Shown here: in pieces, positions 1 through 9,512 of the stretch | Layout of the letters: each line of letters starts with the position of its first letter | How positions within the stretch are numbered: the first letter of the stretch is position 1 | DNA from: Rhodobacter calidifons | GTDB taxonomy: Bacteria > Pseudomonadota > Alphaproteobacteria > Rhodobacterales > Rhodobacteraceae | Direction: 5' to 3' | NCBI RefSeq assembly: GCF_011174775.1 | Contig: NZ_JAANHS010000004.1 | Location: forward strand, 186,001 to 250,000 | DNA: 64,000 nucleotides | Notes under the pieces: model-generated | Seen by the model: the letters and a program-made list of their open reading frames with translations, nothing else | Database searches by the model: none | Told to the model about the DNA's origin: nothing | Program-made: the position numbers and the translations under genes

Positions 1-551
1 AGGTCGAGATCAAGGACCCGCGCGACGCCCGCGCGCTGAACATCGAGACGATCTATCAGACGCTGGCGCTGGCCGACAACCTGGATGCCGCCTCGAACCT
101 GTTTCTGGGGCGCGAGCTGGTGAACGCCTTCGGCTTCGTGGACGAATCGAAGATGGAGGCCGAGACGCGCAAGATCATGGGCCGTCTGAACCCGAACTTC
201 CGCAAGTTCAACGTGCCGGTCAGCGCCCTGTCGGGCGGTCAACGCCAGTCGGTCGCCATCGCCCGCGCGGTCTATTTCAATGCGAAGATCCTGATCATGG
301 ACGAACCGACCGCCGCGCTTGGTCCGCATGAGACGCAGATGGTGGCCGAGCTGATCCAGGAGCTGAAGGCCCAGGGTCTGGGCATCTTCCTGATCGAACA
401 CGACATCCACAACGTGATGAAGCTCTGCGACCGGGCGTCCGTGATGAAGAACGGCCAGCTGGTCGGCACGGTGAACGTGGACGAAGTCACCGACGACGAC
501 ATCCTGGGGATGATCATCCTGGGCAAGAAACCCCAGCATCTGGCCGCGTGA
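1..551 (+). CDS. xylG: D-xylose ABC transporter ATP-binding protein, C-terminal part (cut by window start)
   Basis: The reading frame is open from base 3 and gives the last 182 residues; the Walker A end lies before the window. Visible are the ABC signature [14 protein letters not shown], Walker [14 protein letters not shown] and the switch histidine in IFLIEHDIH. The protein would energise sugar uptake at the cytoplasmic face of the inner membrane. It appears to be a single-ABC-domain form ending shortly after the H-loop, as in alphaproteobacterial xylFHG systems. The xylose assignment rests on the overlapping xylB and xylA downstream, not on the ATPase itself; another pentose transporter is possible. 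Confidence 0.85.
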   Translation, partial: VEIKDPRDARALNIETIYQTLALADNLDAASNLFLGRELVNAFGFVDESKMEAETRKIMGRLNPNFRKFNVPVSALSGGQRQSVAIARAVYFNAKILIMDEPTAALGPHETQMVAELIQELKAQGLGIFLIEHDIHNVMKLCDRASVMKNGQLVGTVNVDEVTDDDILGMIILGKKPQHLAA

Positions 552-1990
552 TGTATATCGGGCTTGATCTCGGCACATCGGGAATCAAGGGAATCCTGAT
601 CGGCGAGGACCAGCGGGTCCTTGCCGAGGCGACGGCCCCCCTGACCGTTCAGCGCCCCGCCGAAGGCTGGAGCGAGCAGGCGCCGTCCGAATGGATCAGC
701 GCGGCCGAAACGGTGTTCGACAAGCTGGCGCAGAAGGGTCTGGGCGGGGTGCGCGGGATCGGGCTTTCCGGCCACATGCATGGTGCCACGCTGCTGGATG
801 CCGCGGACGAGGTGCTGCGGCCCTGCATCCTGTGGAACGACACCCGGGCCCATGCCGAGGCCGCGGCCCTGGACGCCGACCCGAAGTTCCGGCGCCTGAC
901 GGGCAACATCGTCTTTCCGGGCTTCACCGCGCCCAAGCTGGTCTGGGTGCAAAGACACGAGCCGCAGGTCTGGGACCGGGTGGCGAAGGTCCTGTTGCCG
1001 AAGGATTACCTGCGGCTCTGGCTGACGGGTGAGCATGTCGGAGAAATGTCGGATGCGGCGGGGACGTCGTGGCTGGATACCGGCAGACGCGACTGGTCGG
1101 ACGAGTTGTTGGCCGCCACCGGCCTGACCCGGGCGCAGATGCCCCGTCTGGTCGAGGGAAGCCAGGTTTCAGGCACTTTGCGCGAAGCGCTGGCCAGCCG
1201 CTGGGGCCTGCCTAAGTCGGTCGTCGTGGCCGGGGGCGGTGGGGACAATGCCGCCTCGGGCGTGGGCGTCGGCGTGGTGCGCGCGGGCGAGGCCTTTGTC
1301 TCGCTTGGCACCTCGGGCGTGCTGTTCGCCGCGAATGACGGCTATCAGCCGGATCCGGCGACGGCGGTGCATACCTTCTGCCATGCCCTGCCGGACACCT
1401 GGCACCAGATGGGCGTGATCCTGGCCGCGACGGATGCGCTGAACTGGTATGCCCGGCTTCTGGGCACCGAGGCGGCGCGGCTTACCGGAGAGCTTGGCAG
1501 CACGCTACATGCACCGGGCAAGACGATCTTCCTGCCCTATCTGGGCGGCGAGCGGACGCCCCTGAACTCGGCCAGCGTGCGCGGGGCCTTCACCGGGCTG
1601 GAGCACGCGACCGACCGGCAGGCGGCCACCCGCGCGGTGTTGGAGGGCGTGACCTTTGCCATCCGCGACAGCCGCGACGCGCTGGCGGCCACCGGGACAA
1701 AGCTGGAGCATCTTCTGGCGGTCGGCGGCGGCTCGCGGTCGGACTACTGGCTGAAGCTGATCGCCACCGCGCTCGACTGCCCGGTGCAACTGCCCGTGGC
1801 GGGGGATTTCGGCGGGGCCTTCGGCGCGGCGCGGCTTGGCCTGATGGCCGCGACCGGGGCCGGGGCCGAGATCGCCACGCTGCCCCAGATTGCCCGCACC
1901 ATCGACCCCGATCCTTCCCTCAAGGACGCCTTCGACGCGGGACATCAACGGTTCCGCGCCGCCCAATCTGCCATCAAGGATCTGACATGA
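551..1990 (+). CDS. xylB: Xylulokinase (FGGY family)
   Basis: Phosphorylates D-xylulose to D-xylulose 5-phosphate, the second intracellular step of the isomerase pathway. The 479-residue protein has the FGGY-kinase N-terminal phosphate-binding motif [11 protein letters not shown], the xylulokinase-typical [11 protein letters not shown] and LWNDTR stretches, and the C-terminal [10 protein letters not shown] motif. I chose ATG 551, which shares its A with the stop of the transporter gene (TGATG); an in-frame GTG at 548 is the alternative. It overlaps xylA by four bases (ATGA), so translation of the three genes is probably coupled. Confidence 0.95.
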   Translation: MYIGLDLGTSGIKGILIGEDQRVLAEATAPLTVQRPAEGWSEQAPSEWISAAETVFDKLAQKGLGGVRGIGLSGHMHGATLLDAADEVLRPCILWNDTRAHAEAAALDADPKFRRLTGNIVFPGFTAPKLVWVQRHEPQVWDRVAKVLLPKDYLRLWLTGEHVGEMSDAAGTSWLDTGRRDWSDELLAATGLTRAQMPRLVEGSQVSGTLREALASRWGLPKSVVVAGGGGDNAASGVGVGVVRAGEAFVSLGTSGVLFAANDGYQPDPATAVHTFCHALPDTWHQMGVILAATDALNWYARLLGTEAARLTGELGSTLHAPGKTIFLPYLGGERTPLNSASVRGAFTGLEHATDRQAATRAVLEGVTFAIRDSRDALAATGTKLEHLLAVGGGSRSDYWLKLIATALDCPVQLPVAGDFGGAFGAARLGLMAATGAGAEIATLPQIARTIDPDPSLKDAFDAGHQRFRAAQSAIKDLT

Positions 1991-3288
1991 CCGACTTCTT
2001 CAGGGGCATCCCCGCCATCAAGTATGAAGGCCCTTCGTCCACCAACGAATTCGCCTTCCGCCACTACAACCCGGACGAAGTGGTCATGGGCAAGCGGCTG
2101 GAGGATCACCTCCGTTTCGCCGTGGCCTGGTGGCACAGCTTCGCCTGGCCGGGCGGCGACCCGTTCGGCGGGCAGACTTTCGAGCGCCCCTGGTTCGGCG
2201 ACGGCATGGCTTTGGCCAAGCTGAAGGCCGATGTGGCCTTCGAGATGTTCGATATCCTTGGCGTGCCCTTCTACTGCTTCCACGACGCGGATGTCCGCCC
2301 CGAGGGCGCGACCTTCGCCGAAAGCCTGAAGAACCTGAACGAGATCGCCGATTACCTGGGCGAGAAGCAGCAGACCCACAAGGCAAAGCTTCTGTGGGGC
2401 ACGGCCAACCTCTTCAGCCACCGCCGCTGGATGGCGGGCGCGGCCACCAACCCCGACCCGGACGTCTATGCCTATGCCGCCGCCACGGTGAAGGCGAACA
2501 TGGATGTGACGCACCGGCTGGGCGGGCAGAACTACGTCCTCTGGGGCGGGCGCGAGGGCTATGAGACGCTGCTGAACACCGATCTGAAGGCCGAGCGCGA
2601 CCACGCGGGCCGCTTCCTGCAACAGGTGGTGGAGTACAAGCACAAGATCGGCTTCAAGGGCACGATCCTGATCGAACCGAAGCCGCAGGAACCCTCGAAG
2701 CACCAGTACGATTATGACGTGGCCACGGTCTATGGCTTCCTGAAGGACTTCGGTCTGGAAAAGGAAGTGAAGGTCAACATCGAACAGGGCCACGCCATTC
2801 TGGCCGGCCACAGCTTCGAGCACGAGATCGCCCTGGCCGCCGCCTTGGGCATCTTCGGGTCGATCGACATGAACCGGAACGACTATCAGTCCGGCTGGGA
2901 CACCGACCAGTTCCCGAACAACCACGCCGAAAAGGCCCTGGCCTTCTACGAGATCCTCAAGGCGGGCGGCTACACCACCGGCGGTACCAATTTCGACGCG
3001 AAGATCCGGCGTCAGAGCCTCGACCCCGAGGACCTTATCCTCGCCCATGTCGGCGCGATGGACACCTGCGCCCGCGCGCTGAAATGTGCGGCGGCGCTGC
3101 TGGAGTCGGGCGAACTGGAGGCCGCGAGGGCCGAGCGTTATGCCGGCTGGAAGGACACCAAGGCCCAGGCGATGCTGAAGGGCAGCCTCGAGGACGCCGC
3201 CGCGCGGGTGACGGCCGAGAAGATCGAGCCGCAGCCGAAATCGGGCCGGCAAGAGCGGCTGGAGAACCTCTGGAACCGCTACGTCTGA
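1987..3288 (+). CDS. xylA: Xylose isomerase
   Basis: Interconverts D-xylose and D-xylulose in the cytoplasm using two divalent metals. The 433-residue length is typical of the longer (class II) isomerases. Recognisable are the catalytic-histidine region [13 protein letters not shown], the substrate/metal region [17 protein letters not shown] and the metal-binding stretch [20 protein letters not shown] 1987 overlaps the xylB stop (ATGA). It is the last gene of the xylose unit; two CCCGGG palindromes follow at once and may end or process the transcript. With xylB and the transporter it gives xylose uptake, isomerisation and phosphorylation into the pentose phosphate pathway. Confidence 0.96.
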   Translation: MTDFFRGIPAIKYEGPSSTNEFAFRHYNPDEVVMGKRLEDHLRFAVAWWHSFAWPGGDPFGGQTFERPWFGDGMALAKLKADVAFEMFDILGVPFYCFHDADVRPEGATFAESLKNLNEIADYLGEKQQTHKAKLLWGTANLFSHRRWMAGAATNPDPDVYAYAAATVKANMDVTHRLGGQNYVLWGGREGYETLLNTDLKAERDHAGRFLQQVVEYKHKIGFKGTILIEPKPQEPSKHQYDYDVATVYGFLKDFGLEKEVKVNIEQGHAILAGHSFEHEIALAAALGIFGSIDMNRNDYQSGWDTDQFPNNHAEKALAFYEILKAGGYTTGGTNFDAKIRRQSLDPEDLILAHVGAMDTCARALKCAAALLESGELEAARAERYAGWKDTKAQAMLKGSLEDAAARVTAEKIEPQPKSGRQERLENLWNRYV

Positions 3289-3308
3289 CTGACGCGAAAG
3301 GAAACCCC

Positions 3309-3385
3309 GCCCCGGGCTTGACCCGGGGCCTCTTGCCGAACTGTCACCGTCTCTGACCGGAGAGGTCCCGGGTCAGGCCCGGGAC
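3309..3385. repeat. Paired CCCGGG palindromes forming a MITE/REP-like inverted repeat
   Basis: Two hairpins of one family lie in opposite orientation: stem GCCCCGGG / CCCGGGGC with loop CTTGA (3309-3329), and stem GTCCCGGG / CCCGGGAC with loop TCAGG (3365-3385). The two units, each followed inward by a CTCT/GAGA-type flank, can also pair with each other into one long imperfect hairpin of about 77 bp. Sequences of this CCCGGG-TCAAG-CCCGGG kind recur in alphaproteobacterial intergenic regions as I recall. It sits between xylA and the GH3 gene and could act as terminator or mRNA 3'-end stabiliser. Confidence 0.7.
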
Positions 3386-3414
3386 AGGGTCTGGACATAT
3401 GGACGGAGCCTGCC

Positions 3415-5082
3415 TTGAACCAGATCGACCGCATCCTTTCCGCCCCGCCATTCACCCTTGACGGGGCAGGGCGCGACTGGGTGCGGTCCACCCTTGGCGC
3501 GATGGACCGGGCGGCCAAGGTCCGGCAGTTGTTCGTCCATCTCTGCTTTGGCACCGGGGCAGAGGTCGTGGACCGCATCACCGCCCTCGCCCCCGCCGGG
3601 ATCACCAAATTCTTCGGCCCCGACGCCACGGCGGAACTCGACACCCTCGACGCCCTGCGCGCCGCTGCCCCCATCCCCTACCTTGTCAGCGCGGACCTCG
3701 AAGGCAGCCGGATGAGCCCCTCCTTCGGGACCGAGGTGCCGAACCCCCTGGCGCTTGCGGCGGTGGACGACGCGCAGGCCTCGGCCACCATCGCCCGGAT
3801 AATGGCCGAAGAGGCGCGCGCCGCAGGGATCAACTGGTCCTTCACGCCCGTCATCGACATCAACGCGCTGTTCCGGTCCCCCATCGTGGCGACTCGGGGG
3901 CTGGGGTCCGACCCCGACCGCATCCGTGCGCACGCCCTTGCGCATATCGCCGCGCTTCAGGCTCATGGCGTCGCCGCTACGGTCAAGCACTGGCCGGGAG
4001 AGGGGCACGACGACCGCGACCAGCACCTCTTGACGACGATCAACCCCCTGTCCATCGACGACTGGAACGCCACCCACGGCGCGCTTTACCGTGCCGCGAT
4101 CGAAACAGGGGTGATGGCGGTCATGTCCGCCCACATCGCCTTTCCGGCCTATGTCCTCGCCCATGACCCCGATGCGGGGCTCGAGGCCTGCCGCCCTGCC
4201 TCGGTCTCGGCCCTTCTCAACCGGGTGCTCCTGCGCGGCGAACTGGGGTTCAACGGCGTCATCGTCTCGGACGCAACGCCCATGGCCGGTTTCGGCGCCT
4301 GGGCACATCGCGACGAGATGCTGCCAGAGGTCGTCGCCTCGGGCTGCGACGTGATCCTGTTCTCGGACGAACCCGAGGCCGACATCGCCCGGATCGAGGC
4401 GGCGCTGCACGATGGGCGGATCACGCCCGAACGGCTGGACGAGGCACTGATCCGGGTTCTGGGGCTCAAGGCATGGCTGGGGCTGCACCGCGACGGCCGC
4501 GCCCCCGCCGACCGCGGCCGGCTGGCCCGGCCCGAGGATGCCGCGACCGCGCAAGCGATCACCGCCCGCGCGCCGACGCTGGTGAAGGATGTGCGGGGCC
4601 TCCTGCCCCTGTCCCCCGACCGCCACCGCCGCGTTCTGGTCTACACGACCGGCATCGTGACTCCCCTGCATGGCGACGGGATGCCGATGGCCTTCCCGGA
4701 CATGCTGCGCGCCGAAGGCTTCGAGGTCACGATCCATCGGCCCGGCGACCAGCTGGACCAGCGCGACTTCGATCTGGTGCTGTTCGTGATGGGCGAGGAA
4801 ACGCTTCTGACCCGGGGCCGCATCTTCCTGGACTGGAACCGGCTGACCGGAGGCATGCACGGCGCGATGCAGCGGCACTGGCATCAGGTGCCGACGGCGC
4901 TGATTTCCTTCGGCTATCCCTATTACCTCTACGACGCGCCCCGGATGCCCTGCGTGGTCAATGCCTATGCCACGATGGACACGATGCAGCGCGCCACGCT
5001 CGACTGCCTTCTGGGCCGCGCGCCGTTCCGCGGCACGAACCCGGTCGATCCCTTCTGCGGCCTGCCCGACGCCCGCTACTGA
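3415..5082 (+). CDS. Glycoside hydrolase family 3 protein (beta-N-acetylhexosaminidase-like)
   Basis: A 555-residue GH3 protein without a signal peptide, so probably cytoplasmic. The (beta/alpha)8 N-terminal domain contains KHWPGEGHDDRDQH, matching the NagZ-type KHFPGHG..D.H loop that carries the catalytic histidine, and GVIVSDATPM, carrying the expected nucleophile aspartate. Residues from about 360 onward form a C-terminal alpha/beta domain. The start is TTG at 3415, chosen because GGACGGAG lies just upstream and no ATG is in frame nearby. Substrate is unclear: sequence flavour points to N-acetylhexosaminidase, while the xylose neighbourhood would also allow a xylosidase. Confidence 0.8.
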   Translation: MNQIDRILSAPPFTLDGAGRDWVRSTLGAMDRAAKVRQLFVHLCFGTGAEVVDRITALAPAGITKFFGPDATAELDTLDALRAAAPIPYLVSADLEGSRMSPSFGTEVPNPLALAAVDDAQASATIARIMAEEARAAGINWSFTPVIDINALFRSPIVATRGLGSDPDRIRAHALAHIAALQAHGVAATVKHWPGEGHDDRDQHLLTTINPLSIDDWNATHGALYRAAIETGVMAVMSAHIAFPAYVLAHDPDAGLEACRPASVSALLNRVLLRGELGFNGVIVSDATPMAGFGAWAHRDEMLPEVVASGCDVILFSDEPEADIARIEAALHDGRITPERLDEALIRVLGLKAWLGLHRDGRAPADRGRLARPEDAATAQAITARAPTLVKDVRGLLPLSPDRHRRVLVYTTGIVTPLHGDGMPMAFPDMLRAEGFEVTIHRPGDQLDQRDFDLVLFVMGEETLLTRGRIFLDWNRLTGGMHGAMQRHWHQVPTALISFGYPYYLYDAPRMPCVVNAYATMDTMQRATLDCLLGRAPFRGTNPVDPFCGLPDARY

Positions 5083-5196
5083 TCTGACTGGGTCCGGCCG
5101 GAAATCGAGAAGAAGGACTTGCCGCTCTGCCGATTTTCCGGGCTTCCTGCCGCGAAGGCGGGGTGCAAGAGTGGCGCGGCAAGGAGGTAGGGCGGG

Positions 5197-6864
5197 ATGA
5201 TGCGGAACGGCGGGCAGCTACTGGTCGAATGTCTGATCGCGCTGGGGGCGCGGAAGGGCTTCGGCGTGCCGGGGGAAAGCTATCTGGCCGTCCTGGACGC
5301 GCTGCACGACACGGCGGGCAGGCTGGATTTCGTGCTGTGCCGGAACGAGGGCGGTGCGGCCTTCATGGCAGCGGCCTGGGGCAAGCTGACCGGGCAGCCG
5401 GGCCTGTGCTTCGTGACGCGCGGTCCGGGGGTGACCAATGCCTCGATCGGCATCCACACGGCGATGCAGGACAGCGCGCCGATGCTCGTTCTGGTCGGCC
5501 AGGTCGGCACCGACATGCGCGGGCGCGAGGCCTTCCAGGAACTCGACTACCGCGCGGTTTTCGGCACCATGGCGAAATGGGTGGTCGAGATCGACGATGC
5601 AAACCGCATCCCCGAGCTTCTCTCCCGCGCCTGGATCACCGCCACCACGGGCCGCCCCGGCCCCGTGGTCATCGCCCTGCCCGAGGACATGCTGTCCGGT
5701 CCCGCCTCGGCGCCGGCGCTGACCGGCCTCGCCCGCATTGCCGAGCCGGCGCCCGAACCGGCAGCCCTGGCCGAGGCGCTGGCGCTGCTGGCAGGCGCCG
5801 AACGACCCGCGATCCTGATCGGCGGCTGCAACTGGACCGAGGCCGGTCGGGCCGCCCTGCAAGGCTTTGCCGAGGCCTCCGACATCCCCGTGGTGGCGGC
5901 GCTGCGCTATCAGGACATGTTCGACAATCACTCGCCCTGTTACGCGGGCGACCTGGGTCTTGGCCTTGCGGCGGGGGTGCGCAAGACCATGACCGAGGCG
6001 GACGTGGTGCTGGCGCTCAACACCCGGTTCGGCGAGATCTCGACCGAAGGCTACACGCTGTTCCAGGTCCCGACCCCGCGGCAGAAGATCATCCATGTGC
6101 ATCCCTCGGCGGCCGAGATCGGCAAGGTCTATATCCCGATGCTCGGCATCCCCGCCGGGCCGAACGCCTTTGTCGCCGCCCTGACCCCGGTGCAGGGGCC
6201 CTGGGCCGACTGGCGCAAACGGGCGCGGGCGGATTACGAGGCGACTTTCGATCTGCCACCGCAGCCCTCTCCGGTGGACATGGGCGCGGTGACTGCCCAC
6301 CTGCGCGAGGTGCTGCCCGAGGATGCGATCCTGACCAACGGGGCGGGAAATTTCACGGTCTGGCCGAACAAGTTCTTCCGCTTCGGCCCCAAGGCGCGGC
6401 TTCTGGCCCCGCAGTCCGGCGCGATGGGCTATGGCATCCCCGCCGCCATCGCCGCCAAGGTCGCCTGCCCTGACCGCACCGTGGTCTGCTTTGCCGGGGA
6501 CGGCGATTTCCAGATGACCTGCCAGGAACTGGGCACCGCGATGCAGGCCGGGGCGCAGCCGATCGTCCTGATCCTGAACAACGGCACCTACGGCACGATC
6601 CGCGCGCATCAGGAACGCACCTACCCCGCACGGGTCTCGGGCACCGATCTGCACAACCCCGATTTCGTGATGCTGGCACAGGCCTACGGCTTCCACGCCG
6701 AACGGGTGGACCGCACCGCGGATTTCCCCGCCGCCTTCGCGCGCGCCCTGGCCAGCCCGACCGGCGCCGTCCTCGACCTTGCGATCTCGGCCGAGGCGCT
6801 GACCCCCCGGCAGACGCTGTCGCAGATGCGCGCCACAGCCCTTTCGGCGCGGGACCGGGGTTAG
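5197..6864 (+). CDS. Thiamine diphosphate-dependent enzyme, acetolactate synthase-like
   Basis: The 555-residue protein has the three-domain layout of the acetolactate synthase/pyruvate oxidase family. The catalytic glutamate is in RNEGGAAFMA near residue 50, and the ThDP/Mg site is the GDGDFQ ... LILNNGTYG pair near residues 430-465. A perfect Shine-Dalgarno AAGGAGG (5181-5187) is nine bases before ATG 5197. No regulatory small subunit (ilvH) is next to it, so a role in branched-chain amino acid synthesis is not indicated. Substrate cannot be told from sequence; a catabolic 2-oxo-acid enzyme is equally likely. The 114 bases before it hold nothing else that I recognise. Confidence 0.82.
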   Translation: MMRNGGQLLVECLIALGARKGFGVPGESYLAVLDALHDTAGRLDFVLCRNEGGAAFMAAAWGKLTGQPGLCFVTRGPGVTNASIGIHTAMQDSAPMLVLVGQVGTDMRGREAFQELDYRAVFGTMAKWVVEIDDANRIPELLSRAWITATTGRPGPVVIALPEDMLSGPASAPALTGLARIAEPAPEPAALAEALALLAGAERPAILIGGCNWTEAGRAALQGFAEASDIPVVAALRYQDMFDNHSPCYAGDLGLGLAAGVRKTMTEADVVLALNTRFGEISTEGYTLFQVPTPRQKIIHVHPSAAEIGKVYIPMLGIPAGPNAFVAALTPVQGPWADWRKRARADYEATFDLPPQPSPVDMGAVTAHLREVLPEDAILTNGAGNFTVWPNKFFRFGPKARLLAPQSGAMGYGIPAAIAAKVACPDRTVVCFAGDGDFQMTCQELGTAMQAGAQPIVLILNNGTYGTIRAHQERTYPARVSGTDLHNPDFVMLAQAYGFHAERVDRTADFPAAFARALASPTGAVLDLAISAEALTPRQTLSQMRATALSARDRG

Positions 6865-6939
6865 GACCGGCAGGCCCGTTGCGCTTTGCCCCGGCCGGGG
6901 CCAGACTGCCGCCGCCGGACCCCGACCGAAGAGGACCCG

Positions 6940-7491
6940 ATGACCGACCGACTGCACCGCGCGCTTGCCCTGATCGACCAGGCCAATGCCGCCGACCCGA
7001 AGGGCGAGGCCCTGGCCTATGGCGAACGGATGACGGCGGAACTGGCCCGGCTGGCGCCCAATGCCTCCGAAGTGCTGCGGATCGCCGCGCGCGGGCAGCA
7101 TGTCGAACGCTGGCTCCTGCCGCGGACGGATTATCCCGAAGGCAAGGCCGGCTATCTGGTCTGGCGGCGCGAACAGGCCCGAAGGCACGCGCTGCGGGTC
7201 GCCGGGATCATGGCCGAGGCAGGCTATGACCCCGCCGACTGCGACCGCGTGGGCGTCCTTCTGCGCAAGGAAGGTCTGAAGCGCGACGCCGAAGTGCAGC
7301 TGCTTGAGGACGTGATCTGCCTTGTCTTCCTGCGCTGGTATTTCGCCGATTTCGCCGCAAGGCACGACGAAGCCCAGGTGCTCGACATCGTGCAGAAGAC
7401 CGCCCGGAAGATGTCCAATGCGGCGCGGCTGCGGGCGCTGGACGAATTCGCACTGCCGCCCTCACTGGCCGAGGCGCTCCGCCCGAACTGA
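6940..7491 (+). CDS. DUF4202 family protein
   Basis: A 183-residue protein whose N-terminal half reads like the DUF4202 family: ALIDQANAADP, then ARGQHVERWLLPRTDYP, then AGYLVWRREQARRHA, rich in conserved His/Arg/Trp. Function of the family is not established; the histidine pattern suggests a metal-dependent fold but this is inference. I chose ATG 6940 (GAAGAGG just upstream) rather than an in-frame ATG at 6886, because the family begins near the ALIDQAN segment. Its last 30 bases overlap the convergent yihY-like gene on the other strand. Confidence 0.75.
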   Translation: MTDRLHRALALIDQANAADPKGEALAYGERMTAELARLAPNASEVLRIAARGQHVERWLLPRTDYPEGKAGYLVWRREQARRHALRVAGIMAEAGYDPADCDRVGVLLRKEGLKRDAEVQLLEDVICLVFLRWYFADFAARHDEAQVLDIVQKTARKMSNAARLRALDEFALPPSLAEALRPN

Positions 7492-8325
7492 CCTGCGGCG
7501 CATCCGCGCGTCCAGTTCGGCATTGATCGCCCCGCCCAGCAACACGGCCCAGACCGACAGATACAGCCACATCATCAGGATGATGACCGCCCCGATCGAG
7601 CCATAGATCGCGTTGTAGCTGTTGAAATTCGCCAGATAGACCGAAAACCCGATCGACACCCCGGCCCATGCCAGCGCGGCGACCAGCACGCCGACACTGA
7701 TCCAGGGGCTACGGAACCCGCCCGGCACGTTCGGACCGAAACGGTAGAGAATCGACAGGCAGGTCACCACCAGCAGGAACATCGCGCCCCAGGGCAGCAC
7801 CTTGGTCAGCCAGGCCGCGAAGGTGCCGAAGGTAACATAGCTCAGCAGGATCGGCACCACGACGACCGTCACCAGCGCCACGAACAGCGCGCCGATCAGT
7901 GCGCCGGTCAGCAGGAAATCCACCGCCCAGCCGCGCAGCCAGCCGCGCGGCGTGGACTTGTGCACCACGTCCAGCCCCGCGACCAGCGCCGAAACCCCGG
8001 CCCGTGCCGAATACAGCGCGATCAGCAAGGACAGAAGCGTCGTCCATTGCAGGGCCCGTCGCGGCGCGGTGATCAGCCCCATGACCTGATCGTGGATCAA
8101 TGCCCCCGCTTCAGGCGGCAGGAAACGTTCGGCCACTTCCAGATAGCCCTGGATGATGAGGGGATCGGCGAACATGCCCCAGACCGCAACGGCGGCCGCG
8201 AGGCCCGGAAACACCGCGAACATGGCAAAGAAGGCCACACCGGCGGCGATCAGGCCGAAATGCCCGTCGCCCACGCGCTGCCAGACGGCCACCACGAAAT
8301 CCCAGACCTGCCGAAGCTGCCTCAT
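7462..8325 (-). CDS. YihY/BrkB family inner-membrane protein
   Basis: A 287-residue polytopic protein with about six hydrophobic helices, including HFGLIAAGVAFFAMFAVFPGL near the start and the family-typical IYGSIGAVIILMMWLYLS near residue 245. The YihY/BrkB family (once misnamed ribonuclease BN) has no firmly proven molecular role; transport or envelope functions are proposed. It is convergent with the DUF4202 gene, overlapping it by 30 bases, and divergent from the aldo/keto reductase with 86 bases between starts. Confidence 0.88.
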   Translation of the reverse strand: MRQLRQVWDFVVAVWQRVGDGHFGLIAAGVAFFAMFAVFPGLAAAVAVWGMFADPLIIQGYLEVAERFLPPEAGALIHDQVMGLITAPRRALQWTTLLSLLIALYSARAGVSALVAGLDVVHKSTPRGWLRGWAVDFLLTGALIGALFVALVTVVVVPILLSYVTFGTFAAWLTKVLPWGAMFLLVVTCLSILYRFGPNVPGGFRSPWISVGVLVAALAWAGVSIGFSVYLANFNSYNAIYGSIGAVIILMMWLYLSVWAVLLGGAINAELDARMRRRSVRAERLGQ

Positions 8326-8411
8326 GCCGCCAGCATCCCCCGGAATCCGGCCCGGCGCAACTTGAAGCCGCCCCGACCCCGGCGCATGATAGCGCCAACA
8401 GGAGGATCCCG

Positions 8412-9437
8412 ATGACCTATGTCCCGAACCCCGACCGCTACGGTCGGATGATCTACAACCGCTGCGGCAGGTCCGGCCTGAAGCTGCCCGCGATCAGCCT
8501 CGGCCTCTGGCACAACTTCGGCCATGACACGCCACATGCCACGAAACAGGCGATCTGCCGCACTGCCTTCGACCTTGGCATCACCCATTTCGACCTCGCG
8601 AACAACTACGGCCCCCCGCCCGGCAGCGCCGAGGAAGCCTTCGGGGAACTCCTGCGCACCGATTTCCGTTCCCACCGGGATGAACTCATCATCTCTTCGA
8701 AGGCCGGCTACCTGATGTGGGACGGCCCCTACGGCGAATGGGGCAGCCGGAAATACCTGATCGCCTCCTGCGACCAGTCGCTGAAGCGGATGGGTCTCGA
8801 CTATGTGGACATCTTCTATTCCCACCGCTTCGACCCCGACACGCCGCTTGAGGAAACCATGGGCGCGCTGGACCACATCGTCCGCTCGGGCCGCGCGCAA
8901 TACATCGGGATCTCCAGCTACAATTCCCAGCGCACGCGCGAGGCGGTGGCAATCCTGAAGGATCTGGGCACGCCGCTCCTCATCCACCAGCCCAGCTACA
9001 ACATCCTGAACCGCTGGGTCGAAACCGACGGTCTGAAGGATACGCTGAAGGAACTTGGCGTCGGCTGCATCGCCTTCGTGCCGCTGGCGCAGGGCATCCT
9101 GACGAACAAGTATCTGAACGGCATCCCCGCCGGCAGCCGTGCGACGCAGGACAAGTCGCTGCATGCTTCCGTGGTGGAAAAGGCGCTGGGTTCGGTCCGC
9201 AAACTGAACGACATGGCCGCTGCCCGAGGCCAGACCCTCGCCCAGATGGCCATCGCCTGGGTCCTGCGGGACGGCGGCATCACCAGCGCGCTGATCGGCG
9301 CATCAAAGCCCGAGCAGGTCGTCGATTGCATCGGCGCGCTGGACAAGCTGGACTTCACCACCGAGGAACTGGCCGCGATCGATGCCATCTCGGAAGAGAA
9401 GGACATCAACCTCTGGGCCAGATCCTCCGAGGACTGA
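8412..9437 (+). CDS. mgrA: Aldo/keto reductase, L-glyceraldehyde 3-phosphate reductase type
   Basis: Cytosolic NAD(P)H-dependent carbonyl reductase of 341 residues. The catalytic tetrad is visible: Asp and Tyr in HFDLANNYGPPPGSAEEAFG, Lys in IISSKAGYLMW and His in FYSHRFD. The N-terminal YVPNPDRYGRMIYNRCGRSG and the whole layout match YghZ/MgrA, which reduces L-glyceraldehyde 3-phosphate and methylglyoxal. AGGAGG at 8400-8405 precedes ATG 8412. The gene symbol is by family resemblance only. A hairpin follows the stop. Confidence 0.82.
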   Translation: MTYVPNPDRYGRMIYNRCGRSGLKLPAISLGLWHNFGHDTPHATKQAICRTAFDLGITHFDLANNYGPPPGSAEEAFGELLRTDFRSHRDELIISSKAGYLMWDGPYGEWGSRKYLIASCDQSLKRMGLDYVDIFYSHRFDPDTPLEETMGALDHIVRSGRAQYIGISSYNSQRTREAVAILKDLGTPLLIHQPSYNILNRWVETDGLKDTLKELGVGCIAFVPLAQGILTNKYLNGIPAGSRATQDKSLHASVVEKALGSVRKLNDMAAARGQTLAQMAIAWVLRDGGITSALIGASKPEQVVDCIGALDKLDFTTEELAAIDAISEEKDINLWARSSED

Positions 9438-9454
9438 CGCCACTTCGACCACGC

Positions 9455-9484
9455 CGTGCTCTCGCCGGAAGCGAGAAGAGCACG
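9455..9484. terminator. Hairpin between convergent genes, possible bidirectional terminator
   Basis: CGTGCT-CTCGC (9455-9465) pairs with GCGAG and AGCACG (9471-9475, 9479-9484), leaving a three-base bulge. It lies between the 3' ends of the aldo/keto reductase and the phytase-like gene. There is no clear T-run on either side, so Rho-independent termination is uncertain. Confidence 0.4.
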
Positions 9485-9512
9485 ACGTGCTCGACGAGCA
9501 GTCCTCCAGGGC

